Below are positions 25,632-34,919 of a DNA stretch of 64,000 nt, one piece after another. The DNA is from Cystobacterineae bacterium (GTDB taxonomy: Bacteria; Myxococcota; Myxococcia; Myxococcales; Myxococcaceae). Under the pieces are notes generated by a model that was not told the DNA's origin, did not search any database, and saw nothing but the letters and a program-made list of their open reading frames with translations. A program made the translations under genes and the position numbers. The stretch's first letter is position 1. Every line of letters begins with the position of its first letter. The DNA is taken from the NCBI GenBank assembly GCA_009782175.1, contig WRKR01000005.1:21965-85964 (forward strand). The letters are read 5' to 3'.

Positions 25632-27425
25632 TTAAGGCAAGTCATCCCACTCAATGCGCAGTTGATACTCGTCCTGGAAGTTGGATTCGCGTTTTTTAGG
25701 GTCCTTCACCTCAAGGAAATAGATGCCCGGGGTGGCAGAATAGCGCAAGGTGGTGGGCCCCTCCTTTTTGGGGACAGGGGCGGTTTGGACAAGCTCCAGT
25801 TTTTCTTCCTCATCCAGGCGGTGAAGCCACAGCCCCAAGTTGTTTTTGGGAAGCCCAAAAAGGGTGACGAGGATGGGTTTGCGCACGAGGTGTTGACTTA
25901 AATCCACACGGAAAAAGTCCACATCCCCTTTGGGGTAGATATGGCCGCGCACATTTTGTCCCAAGGCCAACTCCGTCGCTTGCTTGAAGGCGTTGTTGGG
26001 CTCCTTCTCACGGCGTTGCAAGCCCTCCTGGAGTTGCGCGCGAATTTTATAGGGAGTTTTGAGGTTTTCTTGGGTTTTGGTCCACTTGCCAGAAATTTTT
26101 TGTGCGACGGACTCCACTTTGAAATAGCAGGTGGCCTCACATTCTACATCCAAAAGACGCTCGGCCTCATTCATTTTCCCTTCATTGCTGCGAAGCAGGA
26201 GGCGCTCAGCCTCCTGGGTGGCTGTGTTGGCTGGAACAATGGCTGACAGCTGCAAATCCACACCCTCCAGAGCAGAAAGCTCAACATTGATTAAAGAGGG
26301 CGAAGCCACATCCACGCGAAAATAATCCACATCCGCAGCTGGTGACAAGAGCGCTTCCATCTCTCTGGCCAAAGGCAGAGGTGTTGCCTGCAAAGGTGTG
26401 TTGTTGGGCTCTGCTTCAAAGGACAAGCCCTCCTTTTCCAGGGAGAGTTTGAGTTTATAGGGGATGGGCGCAAAGGGAGGCTGATAGGCTTTGTTGGGGA
26501 GGCGTTTTTCGGGTCGAAGCACCAAGGTTAGAGCGGAGAGGTTGGGGGACAAAGCATAATTGCGCACCACCCAATTCCCTCGGTGCCCTCGGCGCGTTTG
26601 CACAAGCGGCTTGCCTTCGCCATCACACAGCTGAATTTCAAATGCGACCTCCGCATCCGTTTCAACTTCCACGGCAATACGCCGCAAAACCACTTCAGCC
26701 GCGGGCACAGGCTCAGCTGTGGGCACAGGCTCAGCTGTGGGCACAGGCTCAGTTGTGGGCACAGGCGAAGGCGCCGTTTCATGCGCAGGTTTTGCCTCAG
26801 CTTCCCGGGGTGTTGAGGGCACAGGCTCTGTGGGCTCAAGCAAGGGTATTTCAAAACGAAACCAATCCACGTCCTCGGCCGAGTCCAGCGTGCCCTGTTG
26901 CCATTGCTGAAGAGGGACGAGGATGGCCTCCAAAAGGCGGTTGTTGGGCTCTGCTTCATGCTCGGGAACAGCCTCAACAAAACGCACACTGAGGCGATAG
27001 CTTCCGCCTGAGCCGTCTTTGGCCGAAACAACGCGGAAAAAACGAGGCTGAGCAAGCCCCACGTTGGGGATGGATTCCACCCCTCCGAAGCCTGTCTGGT
27101 TGCGGCGCAGCAAAACATCGCCTTCCGGCGACATAAGCTCCAAGGCCAAATCCACCCCCGGGGAGGGGGTAGCCTCTATATAAGCCCAGTGGTTGGGGCT
27201 AGCCGGCAACTCAAACCAGTCTTCGTCGCGCGGTTGGGTGTCCACAGAAATGTCGGCCTCCAGCGTTAAGTCACGGACAATTTTTTGGGCTTGGCCAGCT
27301 TCATTGTTGGGCTCTTCCTCTTTGGCGACAGAAGGCGGAGGCTCTTTTTCGTTTTTTTGGGGGCAGGCCAGGCAACAGAGCGCGAGGAGGAGTGCTGAAA
27401 TAAGAGGGGAGGCAACAGGTTTCAT
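25632..27425 (-). CDS. Lipoprotein with four EPNN-type pre-peptidase domains
   Basis: 597 residues starting [21 protein letters not shown], a lipoprotein-like signal. Four repeats of the EPNNxxxxA motif near residues 38, 155, 336 and 472 each open a beta-sandwich domain of the bacterial pre-peptidase C-terminal type with a D(V/E)DWF/DYFRVD element. A low-complexity linker (VPTAEP repeats, 18-bp DNA unit repeated at 26703-26756) separates domains two and three. No peptidase domain is present, so this is a stand-alone adhesive or carbohydrate-binding lipoprotein by inference. A longer start lacks a signal peptide and overlaps the next gene. Confidence 0.85.
   Translation of the reverse strand: MKPVASPLISALLLALCCLACPQKNEKEPPPSVAKEEEPNNEAGQAQKIVRDLTLEADISVDTQPRDEDWFELPASPNHWAYIEATPSPGVDLALELMSPEGDVLLRRNQTGFGGVESIPNVGLAQPRFFRVVSAKDGSGGSYRLSVRFVEAVPEHEAEPNNRLLEAILVPLQQWQQGTLDSAEDVDWFRFEIPLLEPTEPVPSTPREAEAKPAHETAPSPVPTTEPVPTAEPVPTAEPVPAAEVVLRRIAVEVETDAEVAFEIQLCDGEGKPLVQTRRGHRGNWVVRNYALSPNLSALTLVLRPEKRLPNKAYQPPFAPIPYKLKLSLEKEGLSFEAEPNNTPLQATPLPLAREMEALLSPAADVDYFRVDVASPSLINVELSALEGVDLQLSAIVPANTATQEAERLLLRSNEGKMNEAERLLDVECEATCYFKVESVAQKISGKWTKTQENLKTPYKIRAQLQEGLQRREKEPNNAFKQATELALGQNVRGHIYPKGDVDFFRVDLSQHLVRKPILVTLFGLPKNNLGLWLHRLDEEEKLELVQTAPVPKKEGPTTLRYSATPGIYFLEVKDPKKRESNFQDEYQLRIEWDDLP
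26703..26756. repeat. 18-bp in-frame tandem repeat
   Basis: gggcacaggctcagctgt is repeated three times, with one variant base in copy three, then decays. It encodes the VPTAEP linker of the EPNN lipoprotein and preserves the reading frame. Confidence 0.9.
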
Positions 27426-27444
27426 AGGGCAGCGAGGCAGCAGC

Positions 27445-27882
27445 TTAGGAGGTTTTTGCAGAAGGCATTTTTTGGTGGATGAGGGTTTTGGCGAAGGCTT
27501 TAAAAGCCACATCAATTTTTTCACCGCGGACCGTTTGGACAAAGCCCAAGCCGAAGGTGGGGTGGTTGAGCAACTCCCCTTCGGCAAAGCTCTCCTTAGG
27601 GCTATAGTTGCGGGCTTTGGAAGCGTCTGCACCCGCCAATTGTTGAAGGAGGCTTATGGGGGAGCCTGCGGGTGTTTTGGGGCGAGAAGGTGTGGGGTTT
27701 TCTGGGCGAGGAGAGGAGGTGCCGGGGGCACTTTTGCGGAAGGCGTGGTATTTTTGACAGGTGTTGCAACGCACGCGGGCAACGCGCGCGCCCACCATGG
27801 CCAGAACGGTATGAGCAAGCTCCATACGGCAACTTATACAATAGGCGTCGACTTCTCCGCCCACTTTGAGAAAAGGCTGCAT
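27445..27882 (-). CDS. Zinc-ribbon protein, unknown function
   Basis: 145 residues. Two CxxC pairs, YCISC and RCNTC, about 28 residues apart, form a probable zinc ribbon near the N-terminus. A proline-rich middle is followed by a C-terminal segment (FAEGELLNHPTFGLGFVQTV), which resembles the short beta-rich domain found in several delta-proteobacterial proteins of unknown function. The start is uncertain (27915 is an alternative). It is divergent from alr and 20 bp upstream of the EPNN lipoprotein gene, so probably co-transcribed with it. Confidence 0.7.
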   Translation of the reverse strand: MQPFLKVGGEVDAYCISCRMELAHTVLAMVGARVARVRCNTCQKYHAFRKSAPGTSSPRPENPTPSRPKTPAGSPISLLQQLAGADASKARNYSPKESFAEGELLNHPTFGLGFVQTVRGEKIDVAFKAFAKTLIHQKMPSAKTS

Positions 27883-27986
27883 AGCAAGAAAAGTTAAAAA
27901 ACTGGCTTTTAGCATGCCAAGCCCAGAAGGAAGTGTTTTTATGTGGCCAAAAGCCCTGCCACACTTTAGACAGGCACCCACCTGCC

Positions 27987-29162
27987 ATGACTTCTCCTTT
28001 AAATTTTCCCACCTTGCCCAAGCGCCGCGCCTTGGATTTGCCCATACGTCCGACGCGCGCGGAAATTTCCGCCAGTGCTCTGTTGCACAATTTGGAGCAG
28101 CTCAAGCATTGGGTTTTGCCTACACCCATATTGGCTGTGGTGAAGGCCAACGCTTATGGGCATGGCGCCATAGATGTTGCGCGCACCTTAGAGGCAGGGG
28201 GCATATGGGGTTTGGCCGTGGCCCTCGTAGAGGAGGGAGTGGAGCTCCGCCGCGCGGGGATAAAGGCAAAAATAATAGTGATGGGGGGCGCCTATGAGGG
28301 CGCCTGGCCGCAGATTGTTGAGCATGACTTGACACCCACGTTGTTCCGCAAGGAGCATTTGCAAAGCTGCGGGCAGCTGTTGCGAAGCTTAGGGCGCCAG
28401 GCTGAGATTCACGTGAAGGTGGACACGGGCATGGGGCGCAACGGTGTTGCGCTGGCAGAGCTTGAAGCCTTTGCTGTGGAGCTAAAAGCCTGGCCTGAGC
28501 TGCACATGGAAGGCTTATGTACACACCTGGCTTGTGCGGAGCAGGTGGGTGCTGCGTTGACGCTCCTGCAACTTCAGCGTTTTGAGAAAGCCTTCCGTTA
28601 TTTGGAGCAGCTTGGAATAAACCCTGCATGGCGCCACACAGCCAACACAGCGGCGACGCTTTCCCTGCCCGAGGCGAGAGACGGCCGCATATTTAACCTG
28701 GTACGCCCCGGTGGGGCGTTATATGGCCTCTTTCCCAAGGGTTGGCCGCACACTTTGCCTTTGCGCAGGGTGCTGAGTTGGAAGACGGGGATAACGCATT
28801 TGAAGTGGTTGTCTCCGGGGGATTCCGTCAGTTATGATGCGACATGGAAAGCTGAGCGAAAGACGCATGTTGCGACGTTGCCGGTGGGCTATGCGGATGG
28901 GTTTGGGCGCGAATATTCCAACAAAGGCGAAGTATTGTTAGATGGGAAGAGGGTGAAAATAATTGGTCGTGTGGCGATGGATTTTTGTCTGGTGGATGTG
29001 ACGGATGTTGAAGCGGTGTCTGTTGGCGACGAAGTTGTTTTGCTGGGAGAACAAGGTGCGGAGTGTTTGGATGCGGATGGTTTGGCCGAGCTCTCCAACA
29101 GCCTGCACTATGAAGTTTTATGCAGCATAGGTGCGCGTGTCCCTCGCCTCCTGGTTGAATGA
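27987..29162 (+). CDS. alr: Alanine racemase
   Basis: 391 residues. The PLP-binding lysine is Lys53 in AVVKANAYGHGA, and the second catalytic residue is the tyrosine in DSVSYDATW. Other family motifs are HVKVDTGMGRNG and VGRVAMDFCLVDVT-like sequence. It supplies D-alanine for peptidoglycan. The stop overlaps mlaE of operon 2 as ATGA, tying cell-wall precursor supply to the lipid transporter transcript. Confidence 0.96.
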   Translation: MTSPLNFPTLPKRRALDLPIRPTRAEISASALLHNLEQLKHWVLPTPILAVVKANAYGHGAIDVARTLEAGGIWGLAVALVEEGVELRRAGIKAKIIVMGGAYEGAWPQIVEHDLTPTLFRKEHLQSCGQLLRSLGRQAEIHVKVDTGMGRNGVALAELEAFAVELKAWPELHMEGLCTHLACAEQVGAALTLLQLQRFEKAFRYLEQLGINPAWRHTANTAATLSLPEARDGRIFNLVRPGGALYGLFPKGWPHTLPLRRVLSWKTGITHLKWLSPGDSVSYDATWKAERKTHVATLPVGYADGFGREYSNKGEVLLDGKRVKIIGRVAMDFCLVDVTDVEAVSVGDEVVLLGEQGAECLDADGLAELSNSLHYEVLCSIGARVPRLLVE

Positions 29163-29977
29163 AAGTGAACTTAAAACCTCCCAAACGCCACGCGTGGATG
29201 GATGGCTTGCAACAAGGGGCGAGCCAAGTGGGGGCTGTTTTTAAAGGCAGGGTGACGGAGTTGGGCGGCATGGTGCTTTTGGCTTTTCAAGTATTGTGGT
29301 GCTCCATCCGCCCCCCGTTTCGGCTGAGGAATTTTCTAACCCAGTGTGAGTTTATAGGTGTGGGCTCTGCTTTTTTGGTGTGTTTGACGGGGGCCTTTTC
29401 AGGGATGGTTTTTGCGCACCAAAGTGCGCGAGCCTTTCAAATTTTTAATGCGACAAGCCTGGTAGGCCCCACGGTGGCGCTGACCATTACGCGGGAGTTG
29501 GCGCCTGTGTTTAGCGCGTTGATGGTGACGATGCGGGCCGGCAGCGCCATGTGCACGGAATTGGGCACCATGCGCGTGACGGAGCAGGTGGATGCGCTTG
29601 AAACCATGGCGATTAACCCCATCCAATACCTGTTGGTGCCCCGCGTGCTTGCAGGCCTGTGCGTATTGCCCTTGTTGGTGGCGCTGTTTGATTTTGCGGG
29701 GATGGCGGGGGCCTATTTGGTGGCGGTGGGTTTTCAGGGCATTTCTGCGGGCACATTTTGGCTGCGGACGCAGCGTTGGCTGGAGTGGCCAGACGTTGCG
29801 GAGGGGTTGATGAAGGGAGCTGTTTTCGGTGTAGTTGTCACCATGGTTTCCTGCTATAAAGGCTTTCATGCCAGCGGCGGTGCCAAGGGTGTAGGCAAGG
29901 CCACAACAGAGGCGATGGTTGCTTGTGCCTTAAGCATTTTCATTCTCGACTATTTATTAGGAGTGCTGCTCCACTGA
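29159..29977 (+). CDS. mlaE: MlaE-type ABC permease (operon 2)
   Basis: 272 residues, paralogous to the product of 18815-19606. The hallmark TMRAGSAMCTELGTMRVTEQVDALETM and the C-terminal GVGKATTEAMV are conserved, with five to six TM segments. The first residues are basic and amphipathic. It starts inside the alr stop (ATGA) and ends directly before the mlaF start, so the operon is fully coupled. Confidence 0.94.
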   Translation: MKVNLKPPKRHAWMDGLQQGASQVGAVFKGRVTELGGMVLLAFQVLWCSIRPPFRLRNFLTQCEFIGVGSAFLVCLTGAFSGMVFAHQSARAFQIFNATSLVGPTVALTITRELAPVFSALMVTMRAGSAMCTELGTMRVTEQVDALETMAINPIQYLLVPRVLAGLCVLPLLVALFDFAGMAGAYLVAVGFQGISAGTFWLRTQRWLEWPDVAEGLMKGAVFGVVVTMVSCYKGFHASGGAKGVGKATTEAMVACALSIFILDYLLGVLLH

Positions 29978-30730
29978 ATGTCCAAACCACCTATTATTCG
30001 TGTTGTTGACTTGCACAAGTCCTTTGGAAGCCATGGGGTGCTTGAGGGCATAAACTTAAGCATTCGTGAAGGCAGCACGCTGGTGGTTTTGGGTGGCTCC
30101 GGAAGCGGGAAGACGGTTTTAATAAAGCATTTAATTGGGTTGTTAAAACCCGAGAAGGGGCAAGTTTGGGTTGACGGTGAGGACATTGTTCCTTTGGGGG
30201 ATGAGGCTCTGGCCAGGGTGCGAAGAAAATTTGGCATGGTGTTTCAGGCAGCTGCTTTATTTGACTCGATGACTGTTTTTGAGAATGTGGCTTTCCCCTT
30301 GAGGGAGAACTCTGAAAAAAGCGAGGAGGAGATACGAGAAGTGGTGCATTCTCGCTTGGCATTGTTTGACTTAAAGGGCATTGACGAGAAATTTCCTGCT
30401 GACTTATCTGGAGGAATGCGCAAGCGCGTGGGTTTGGCCAGGGCCATTGTTTTAGAGCCGAAGATAGTGCTTTATGATGAGCCGACGACAGGTTTGGACC
30501 CCATTACGACGGATTATGTGGATGAGATGATTTTGCAGGCGAAGGCAAGCTTGGGCGTGACGTCGATTGTTATCAGTCATGATCTGGCTTCAGCGTTTAA
30601 GGTTGCTGACGAGGTGGCTTTTTTGTCAGAGGGCAAAATTCTCGAATTGGCGCCACCTTCAGCGTTAAGGGACTCAAAAATGCCTGCAGTCCAGCGTTTT
30701 TTGGACAGCTGGTTTAGGAAGAATGAGTGA
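29978..30730 (+). CDS. mlaF: MlaF-type ABC ATPase (operon 2)
   Basis: 250 residues, with Walker A GGSGSGKT (39-46), signature LSGGMRK (143-149) and Walker B IVLYDEP (163-169). The MVFQAAALFDSMTVFENV segment is typical of MlaF. The ATG is immediately after the mlaE stop, and the gene overlaps mlaD by eight bases. Confidence 0.95.
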   Translation: MSKPPIIRVVDLHKSFGSHGVLEGINLSIREGSTLVVLGGSGSGKTVLIKHLIGLLKPEKGQVWVDGEDIVPLGDEALARVRRKFGMVFQAAALFDSMTVFENVAFPLRENSEKSEEEIREVVHSRLALFDLKGIDEKFPADLSGGMRKRVGLARAIVLEPKIVLYDEPTTGLDPITTDYVDEMILQAKASLGVTSIVISHDLASAFKVADEVAFLSEGKILELAPPSALRDSKMPAVQRFLDSWFRKNE

Positions 30731-32297
30731 TGCGGAGAAAGCCGTGAAACAGTGGATGACGCCTTTCAAAGTGGGCTTGTTTGTCCTCGTGGCAACGGGT
30801 GTCCTCATTGCTTTTTGGAATTTTATAGGCCAGGGGCGTTTTGGCAAAGACGAGACCCTTTTGGTGCATGCTTATTTTCAGGATGCTTCGGGCCTTGCCT
30901 CTCAGACGCGCGTGCAAGCAGCAGGCATAGCCATAGGCGAGGTGGTGGATGTGCGCTTGGAAAACGGCAGGGCTTTGGTTTTGCTGAGGCTTGCCAAGAA
31001 AGCTCAATCTCGAAAAGATGCGGTATTGCGCAAGCGCAGCGAGTCCATTTTGGGTGATTTTGTTTTGGATATATTGCCAGGCAGCCCCCAAGCGCCTTTG
31101 CTTGAGGATGGGGATGAAATTTTGCGTGTTTTGGATGCAGAGGGCATTGAACAAATTTTTTCGAGTTTGACAAAAATTACGGATGACATTTCACAAGTCA
31201 CCGCTGCACTGCGAGAGAGCCTCAGCGGTGCTCAAGGAACAAGCTCCCTGACGGAGATTGTCGACAACATGGTAAAAATTTCACGCTCGCTTGAGAGGAT
31301 GATGGAGGATACTTCCGGCAAGTTGGAGCACATTTTGTCGAATGTGGATGTGGTCAGCCAAAGCCTGAGCAGAATTGCGCTCAGCGAAGAAAGCGACATT
31401 AAGCAGATTGTCAAAAACATTGAAGGCGTTACGCGGGACATGCGCAGCGTTATGGCCACACTCAACGCGTTATTAAGCCCCACTCAAGGCCAAGAGAGTG
31501 AGGGGGTTTTAGGTGTTAAAAACAGCATTCAAAAACTGGAGAACAGTTTAGCCAACATTGAGGAGCTGACGCGCAAGGTGAAGGAAGGTGAAGGAACAGT
31601 GGGCAAATTGTTGGCGGATGAGCGCCTGGGGCAGCGGCTGTCTGAAACCCTTGAGGATATTGCCGACTTCACGCAGCGGCTCACCTCACTCAACCTCGAA
31701 GTGGATGTGCGCAGCGAATACCTGTTTAGACAGGGGCAAGCCAAAAATACATTTGGCCTTCGCCTCATCCCCAGGCCTGACAAATATTACCGTATAGAGT
31801 TGATAGATGATCCGCGAGGCAGCACCAGCGTTTCCTATATTCAACAAAACCCCCCCAATGCGGGCTCCCCTGCCGTACAAAAACAAACGGTCACCACGGA
31901 CAAACTGAAAATAAGCGCTGAATTTGCCAAGCGCTATTCTCTGCTTACTTTGCGTTTTGGAATTATTGAGTCCTCCGGTGGCATAGGGATAGACCTGGGC
32001 GTCCCCATCAAATTCCCCTATTCATCCAAATGGATTGAGAATGCCTTGTTGCTCCGGGTGGATGCATTCCATTTTTCTGCTGAAAATTTGGACTATCCGC
32101 GTCTTCGCGCAAGCCTTCGCTTTTCGCCCCTGGAGCATGTTTATTTGCAAGTGGGAATGGATGACATTCTCAACAGGCCCAATAGGGACTTGACGACGAA
32201 CAAATATTTGGGTGGCCGGGATTTTTTTGTAGGTGGCGGCATTTATTTTACGGATGAAGATCTAAAATCCCTCTTCACCCTTGTACCCACACCATGA
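30723..32297 (+). CDS. mlaD: MlaD/MCE protein with long C-terminal beta-rich region (operon 2)
   Basis: 524 residues, much longer than E. coli MlaD (183). There is one TM (about 16-36), an MCE domain (about 42-130, ASGLASQTRVQAAGIAIGEV), a long helical region (about 135-325) and a C-terminal 190 residues rich in alternating strands and aromatic residues (for example RYSLLTLRFGIIESSGGIGI, LDYPRLRASLRFSPLEHVYL) that resembles an outer-membrane barrel or beta domain. Such a chain could span from inner to outer membrane. That is inference from the residue pattern. Confidence 0.88.
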   Translation: MSDAEKAVKQWMTPFKVGLFVLVATGVLIAFWNFIGQGRFGKDETLLVHAYFQDASGLASQTRVQAAGIAIGEVVDVRLENGRALVLLRLAKKAQSRKDAVLRKRSESILGDFVLDILPGSPQAPLLEDGDEILRVLDAEGIEQIFSSLTKITDDISQVTAALRESLSGAQGTSSLTEIVDNMVKISRSLERMMEDTSGKLEHILSNVDVVSQSLSRIALSEESDIKQIVKNIEGVTRDMRSVMATLNALLSPTQGQESEGVLGVKNSIQKLENSLANIEELTRKVKEGEGTVGKLLADERLGQRLSETLEDIADFTQRLTSLNLEVDVRSEYLFRQGQAKNTFGLRLIPRPDKYYRIELIDDPRGSTSVSYIQQNPPNAGSPAVQKQTVTTDKLKISAEFAKRYSLLTLRFGIIESSGGIGIDLGVPIKFPYSSKWIENALLLRVDAFHFSAENLDYPRLRASLRFSPLEHVYLQVGMDDILNRPNRDLTTNKYLGGRDFFVGGGIYFTDEDLKSLFTLVPTP

Positions 32298-32303
32298 AGG
32301 AAA

Positions 32304-33575
32304 ATGGACATGTTCAAAAAATTTCTTGTCGCATGGTCATTGGGGAGTGTGGCGGCACTTGGTTTATGGCTCTCTAGCGGGGTGAGGGGTGAGCCAGCAT
32401 CCGCTTATGCCCAGCCTTTGCCTGCCTCAAAGAAAGCTTCCCCAACAACGGTGCAACCCAAGCCTTTGAAACAAAGCTTGGCAGAGCATGTGCCAGAGCC
32501 TTTGCAATGGCAGCCCGGAAAAATTTGGCCTCCACCCACACCCCGGGCGAGTTTGGACTCTGAAATATTTGCAGAGGCTTCCACGCGAAATGCAGCAGCG
32601 TTGTTTGATGGAAGGTTCAGGGATTTTGGTTGGCAGGCAGGAAAGCCCTCTGCAACGCCAAAATCCAAGGCAAGCCCCCCGTGGGCAGCCGTTAAACTGA
32701 AAAAGAGTTATGCACGCATTCTGGTGCATTGGACGGCTTCTGGAAACAGTGACTATAACCAAACCACCTATGGGGCACCCGGCAGCTATGCCATTGAGCT
32801 TTCAGAAAACTCTACCCAGGGCGAAGACGGCAAGTGGCGTAGGGCCATTGAAGTCCACAACAACCGCGTTCGCACCCGAAGCCATGTGGTGGAGTTGCGG
32901 CCAGGAGAAGTTTTTTTGCGTTTTGTGGTCCGCGCAGAAGCAGCGGATTGTTATAGCTATGGGGTACAGATAGATGAGCTTTCCATTTTTGATATGGGCA
33001 TGTGCAGGCAAGGCTTTGCTTGTGACACGTGGGCTTTTGTCGGCGACAGCATTACGGCCATGAGCTTTGACAATGCGGCTGCACACCGCCCTGGTTTTGC
33101 TGATGCCGTGCAGGAGGGGGACTCACGCAGGACTCCGGTGGTGCTGAATGGGGGCATTGGCGGGGAGAATGTGGCGCATATAGAGCAGCGCATTGAGCGT
33201 ATGCTGGATGACAACCCAGCCATTTATTATTGGGCCATTGGCATTGGGAGCAATGACTCTGCCGGAAACAACACGCAGACACAGCCCTTTCGTCAAAGCT
33301 TGGAGCGTGTGGTGAAACACATTGTTTCCAAGGGACGCATGCCCATTTTGGCGCGCATTCCCTATGCTTCGGATGGCCAGCACGAAACCATACCCGCTTT
33401 TAATAAGGAGATTGATGAGCTTACAAAAAAATATCAGCTCCCCGTTGGGCCGGACTTATATATGCATTTTAAAAACAACCCCCAACAGTTGGCCGATGGC
33501 CTCCACCCTACGGATGAAGGCATCATCGCCTTGCAAAGCTTATGGGCCCAAACCGCCTTAGGCTTGAAGCCATAG
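32304..33575 (+). CDS. Secreted SGNH/GDSL hydrolase
   Basis: 423 residues with an N-terminal hydrophobic signal segment, a Pro-rich linker, an N-terminal beta-sandwich-like region (residues 95-230) and a C-terminal SGNH domain. Catalytic blocks are VGDSITA (Ser about 248), GGIGGEN, GIGSND (Asn about 317) and DGLHPTDEG (Asp397, His about 401). It is probably an esterase or deacetylase acting on envelope polysaccharide or peptidoglycan. AAGGA precedes the start seven bases after mlaD, so it belongs to the alr-mla operon. Confidence 0.88.
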   Translation: MDMFKKFLVAWSLGSVAALGLWLSSGVRGEPASAYAQPLPASKKASPTTVQPKPLKQSLAEHVPEPLQWQPGKIWPPPTPRASLDSEIFAEASTRNAAALFDGRFRDFGWQAGKPSATPKSKASPPWAAVKLKKSYARILVHWTASGNSDYNQTTYGAPGSYAIELSENSTQGEDGKWRRAIEVHNNRVRTRSHVVELRPGEVFLRFVVRAEAADCYSYGVQIDELSIFDMGMCRQGFACDTWAFVGDSITAMSFDNAAAHRPGFADAVQEGDSRRTPVVLNGGIGGENVAHIEQRIERMLDDNPAIYYWAIGIGSNDSAGNNTQTQPFRQSLERVVKHIVSKGRMPILARIPYASDGQHETIPAFNKEIDELTKKYQLPVGPDLYMHFKNNPQQLADGLHPTDEGIIALQSLWAQTALGLKP

Positions 33576-33731
33576 CCGCTTGACTTTGCCCTCCTATGGC
33601 CTTTGCACTCGCCTTTGCTCAAACACCTCCCCTCGTACCTCCGCTTCCTCCTCTGTGGACAAAGGGGAGGCCCTATGGCTTATTTAAAATGCTTGACTCT
33701 GTTGGTATGCTGGCATAGTTGGCCTCCACCT

Positions 33732-33804
33732 GTCCCCGTCGTCTAGAGGCCTAGGACGCTGGCCTTTCAAGCCGGCAACACGGGTTCGAATCCCGTCGGG
33801 GACA
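33732..33804 (+). tRNA. tRNA-Glu (TTC)
   Basis: 73 nt with a perfect acceptor stem gtccccg/cggggac, D-arm with gtctagaggcctaggac, anticodon loop cctttcaag (TTC) and TTCGAAT T-loop. It closely resembles other bacterial tRNA-Glu. CCA is not encoded. Confidence 0.97.
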
Positions 33805-33846
33805 TTTGGATATTTTGGGGAAGGGACATTTTCTTGAAGCTCGAAG

Positions 33847-33887
33847 AAGTCCGTCAAAGTTCGCAAGGCCTTGACGGACTTTTTTTC
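33847..33887 (+). terminator. Intrinsic terminator after tRNA-Glu
   Basis: An 11-bp perfect stem AAGTCCGTCAA/TTGACGGACTT with a 13-base loop is followed by TTTTTT. It is 43 bp downstream of the tRNA. Confidence 0.93.
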
Positions 33888-33903
33888 CTCCAGGGGGTGT
33901 TGC

Positions 33904-33930
33904 GGATTAATTCAACCCTAAAGCGGTCTA
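33904..33930 (-). repeat. Solo half-unit of the inverted-repeat family
   Basis: On the minus strand it reads TAGACCGCTTTAGGGTTGAA and onward, matching the half-unit that precedes the two full copies. It supplies the TAG stop of the gene that ends at 33928. Confidence 0.6.
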
Positions 33931-34500
33931 GGTAGGGGATGCTGAGTCCGTGCTTGGTTGGCTAGGTGCGAGGCTGGGCGCGGGAAGCGGATGGTCTGTG
34001 CCGAAAGCGCGCAGGTGAGAAAAGGGTGTTTCTTTCGCATCGAAATGAAAGACGGCTAGATCTTTAGCTCGGGGTGGAACGGTCAAGTCCGCCACAGGGT
34101 TTTTCGCCCGAGCGACAAAGCCATTGGGGTCCAGCGCCAATATGAGATCATTCCCGAAGAGGCCCGTAATCCTATAAGCCTGCTCCGTCACATTGGAAAA
34201 GCCTACGCTGATGTGTACCCCTCCCTCGCTTTGCACATGCTTGACAATTTCAACAACAATTTTCCCCTCCAACTCGCTCGCCTTGTCAATAACAATAGCC
34301 CCATCGCTGCTCGTCACTTGTTTGCGCCCTTCTTCTATCCCCGTTGAAATTCCAGCGGCGGCCCCTTTGAGGTTTTCCGTTGTTTTTTGGGTGATTTTGC
34401 CTACAACATCCTTGGTTGTCTCACCACGGCAGTGGGAGAGCGCCAGCAAGAAGAATACAGCGAGAGAAACGCGGAGAATAACAGAAGAAAAAGAGGACAT
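33928..34500 (-). CDS. Lipoprotein, unknown function
   Basis: 190 residues. The signal peptide ends in ALSHC, a lipobox-like cysteine at residue 24. The mature protein has a helical start (TKDVVGKITQKTTENLKG), a beta-rich core (KIVVEIVKHVQSEGGVHISVGFSN) and a Pro/Ser-rich tail. I do not recognise the family. It is a single gene; its TAG stop comes from a repeat half-unit. Confidence 0.75.
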   Translation of the reverse strand: MSSFSSVILRVSLAVFFLLALSHCRGETTKDVVGKITQKTTENLKGAAAGISTGIEEGRKQVTSSDGAIVIDKASELEGKIVVEIVKHVQSEGGVHISVGFSNVTEQAYRITGLFGNDLILALDPNGFVARAKNPVADLTVPPRAKDLAVFHFDAKETPFSHLRAFGTDHPLPAPSLAPSQPSTDSASPT

Positions 34501-34919
34501 GGTACTTTCTTTTTAAAAGTGAAAAGAGATGAGACTCGTTTCTCAAGCATACCAGCAACCCAATTCCAAGAAAAAACCCGACGACATACCTGCTCACCTG
34601 AAGGATGCATGGCCAGAGCCTGTCGCCTTCAACCACCCCCTGCGCAACCATTTCTGAATGCAGTTATTCCAATAAAGACAAATTCCAATAAAGCCAAATA
34701 AAATTAATGCATTAAAATTTTTAAGCGCACGCCCCCCCCCCTAAAGCCCAGAAGGCCCCTTGTGAAGTTGTGTTTTGGGGAGCAGCCCTTTTGCGACACC
34801 GGGTTGTATTTGCAACACCGGGTTGTGCGCAAAAAACCTACTGCCCTGGGTTTCATTCGTCATTATATTATATTATAAACGTAATATTATTTTTTATATT
34901 GACATTAGAGGGGACAAGG
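34501..34919. other. AT-rich intergenic region upstream of sqr
   Basis: Two short direct duplications are present (ttccaataaag near 34667 and 34682; acaccgggttgt near 34795 and 34814). The part from 34860 to 34905 is almost pure A/T (attatattatattataaac) and probably holds the sqr promoter; a TTGACA is at 34899-34904. No protein or RNA gene is apparent. Confidence 0.5.
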
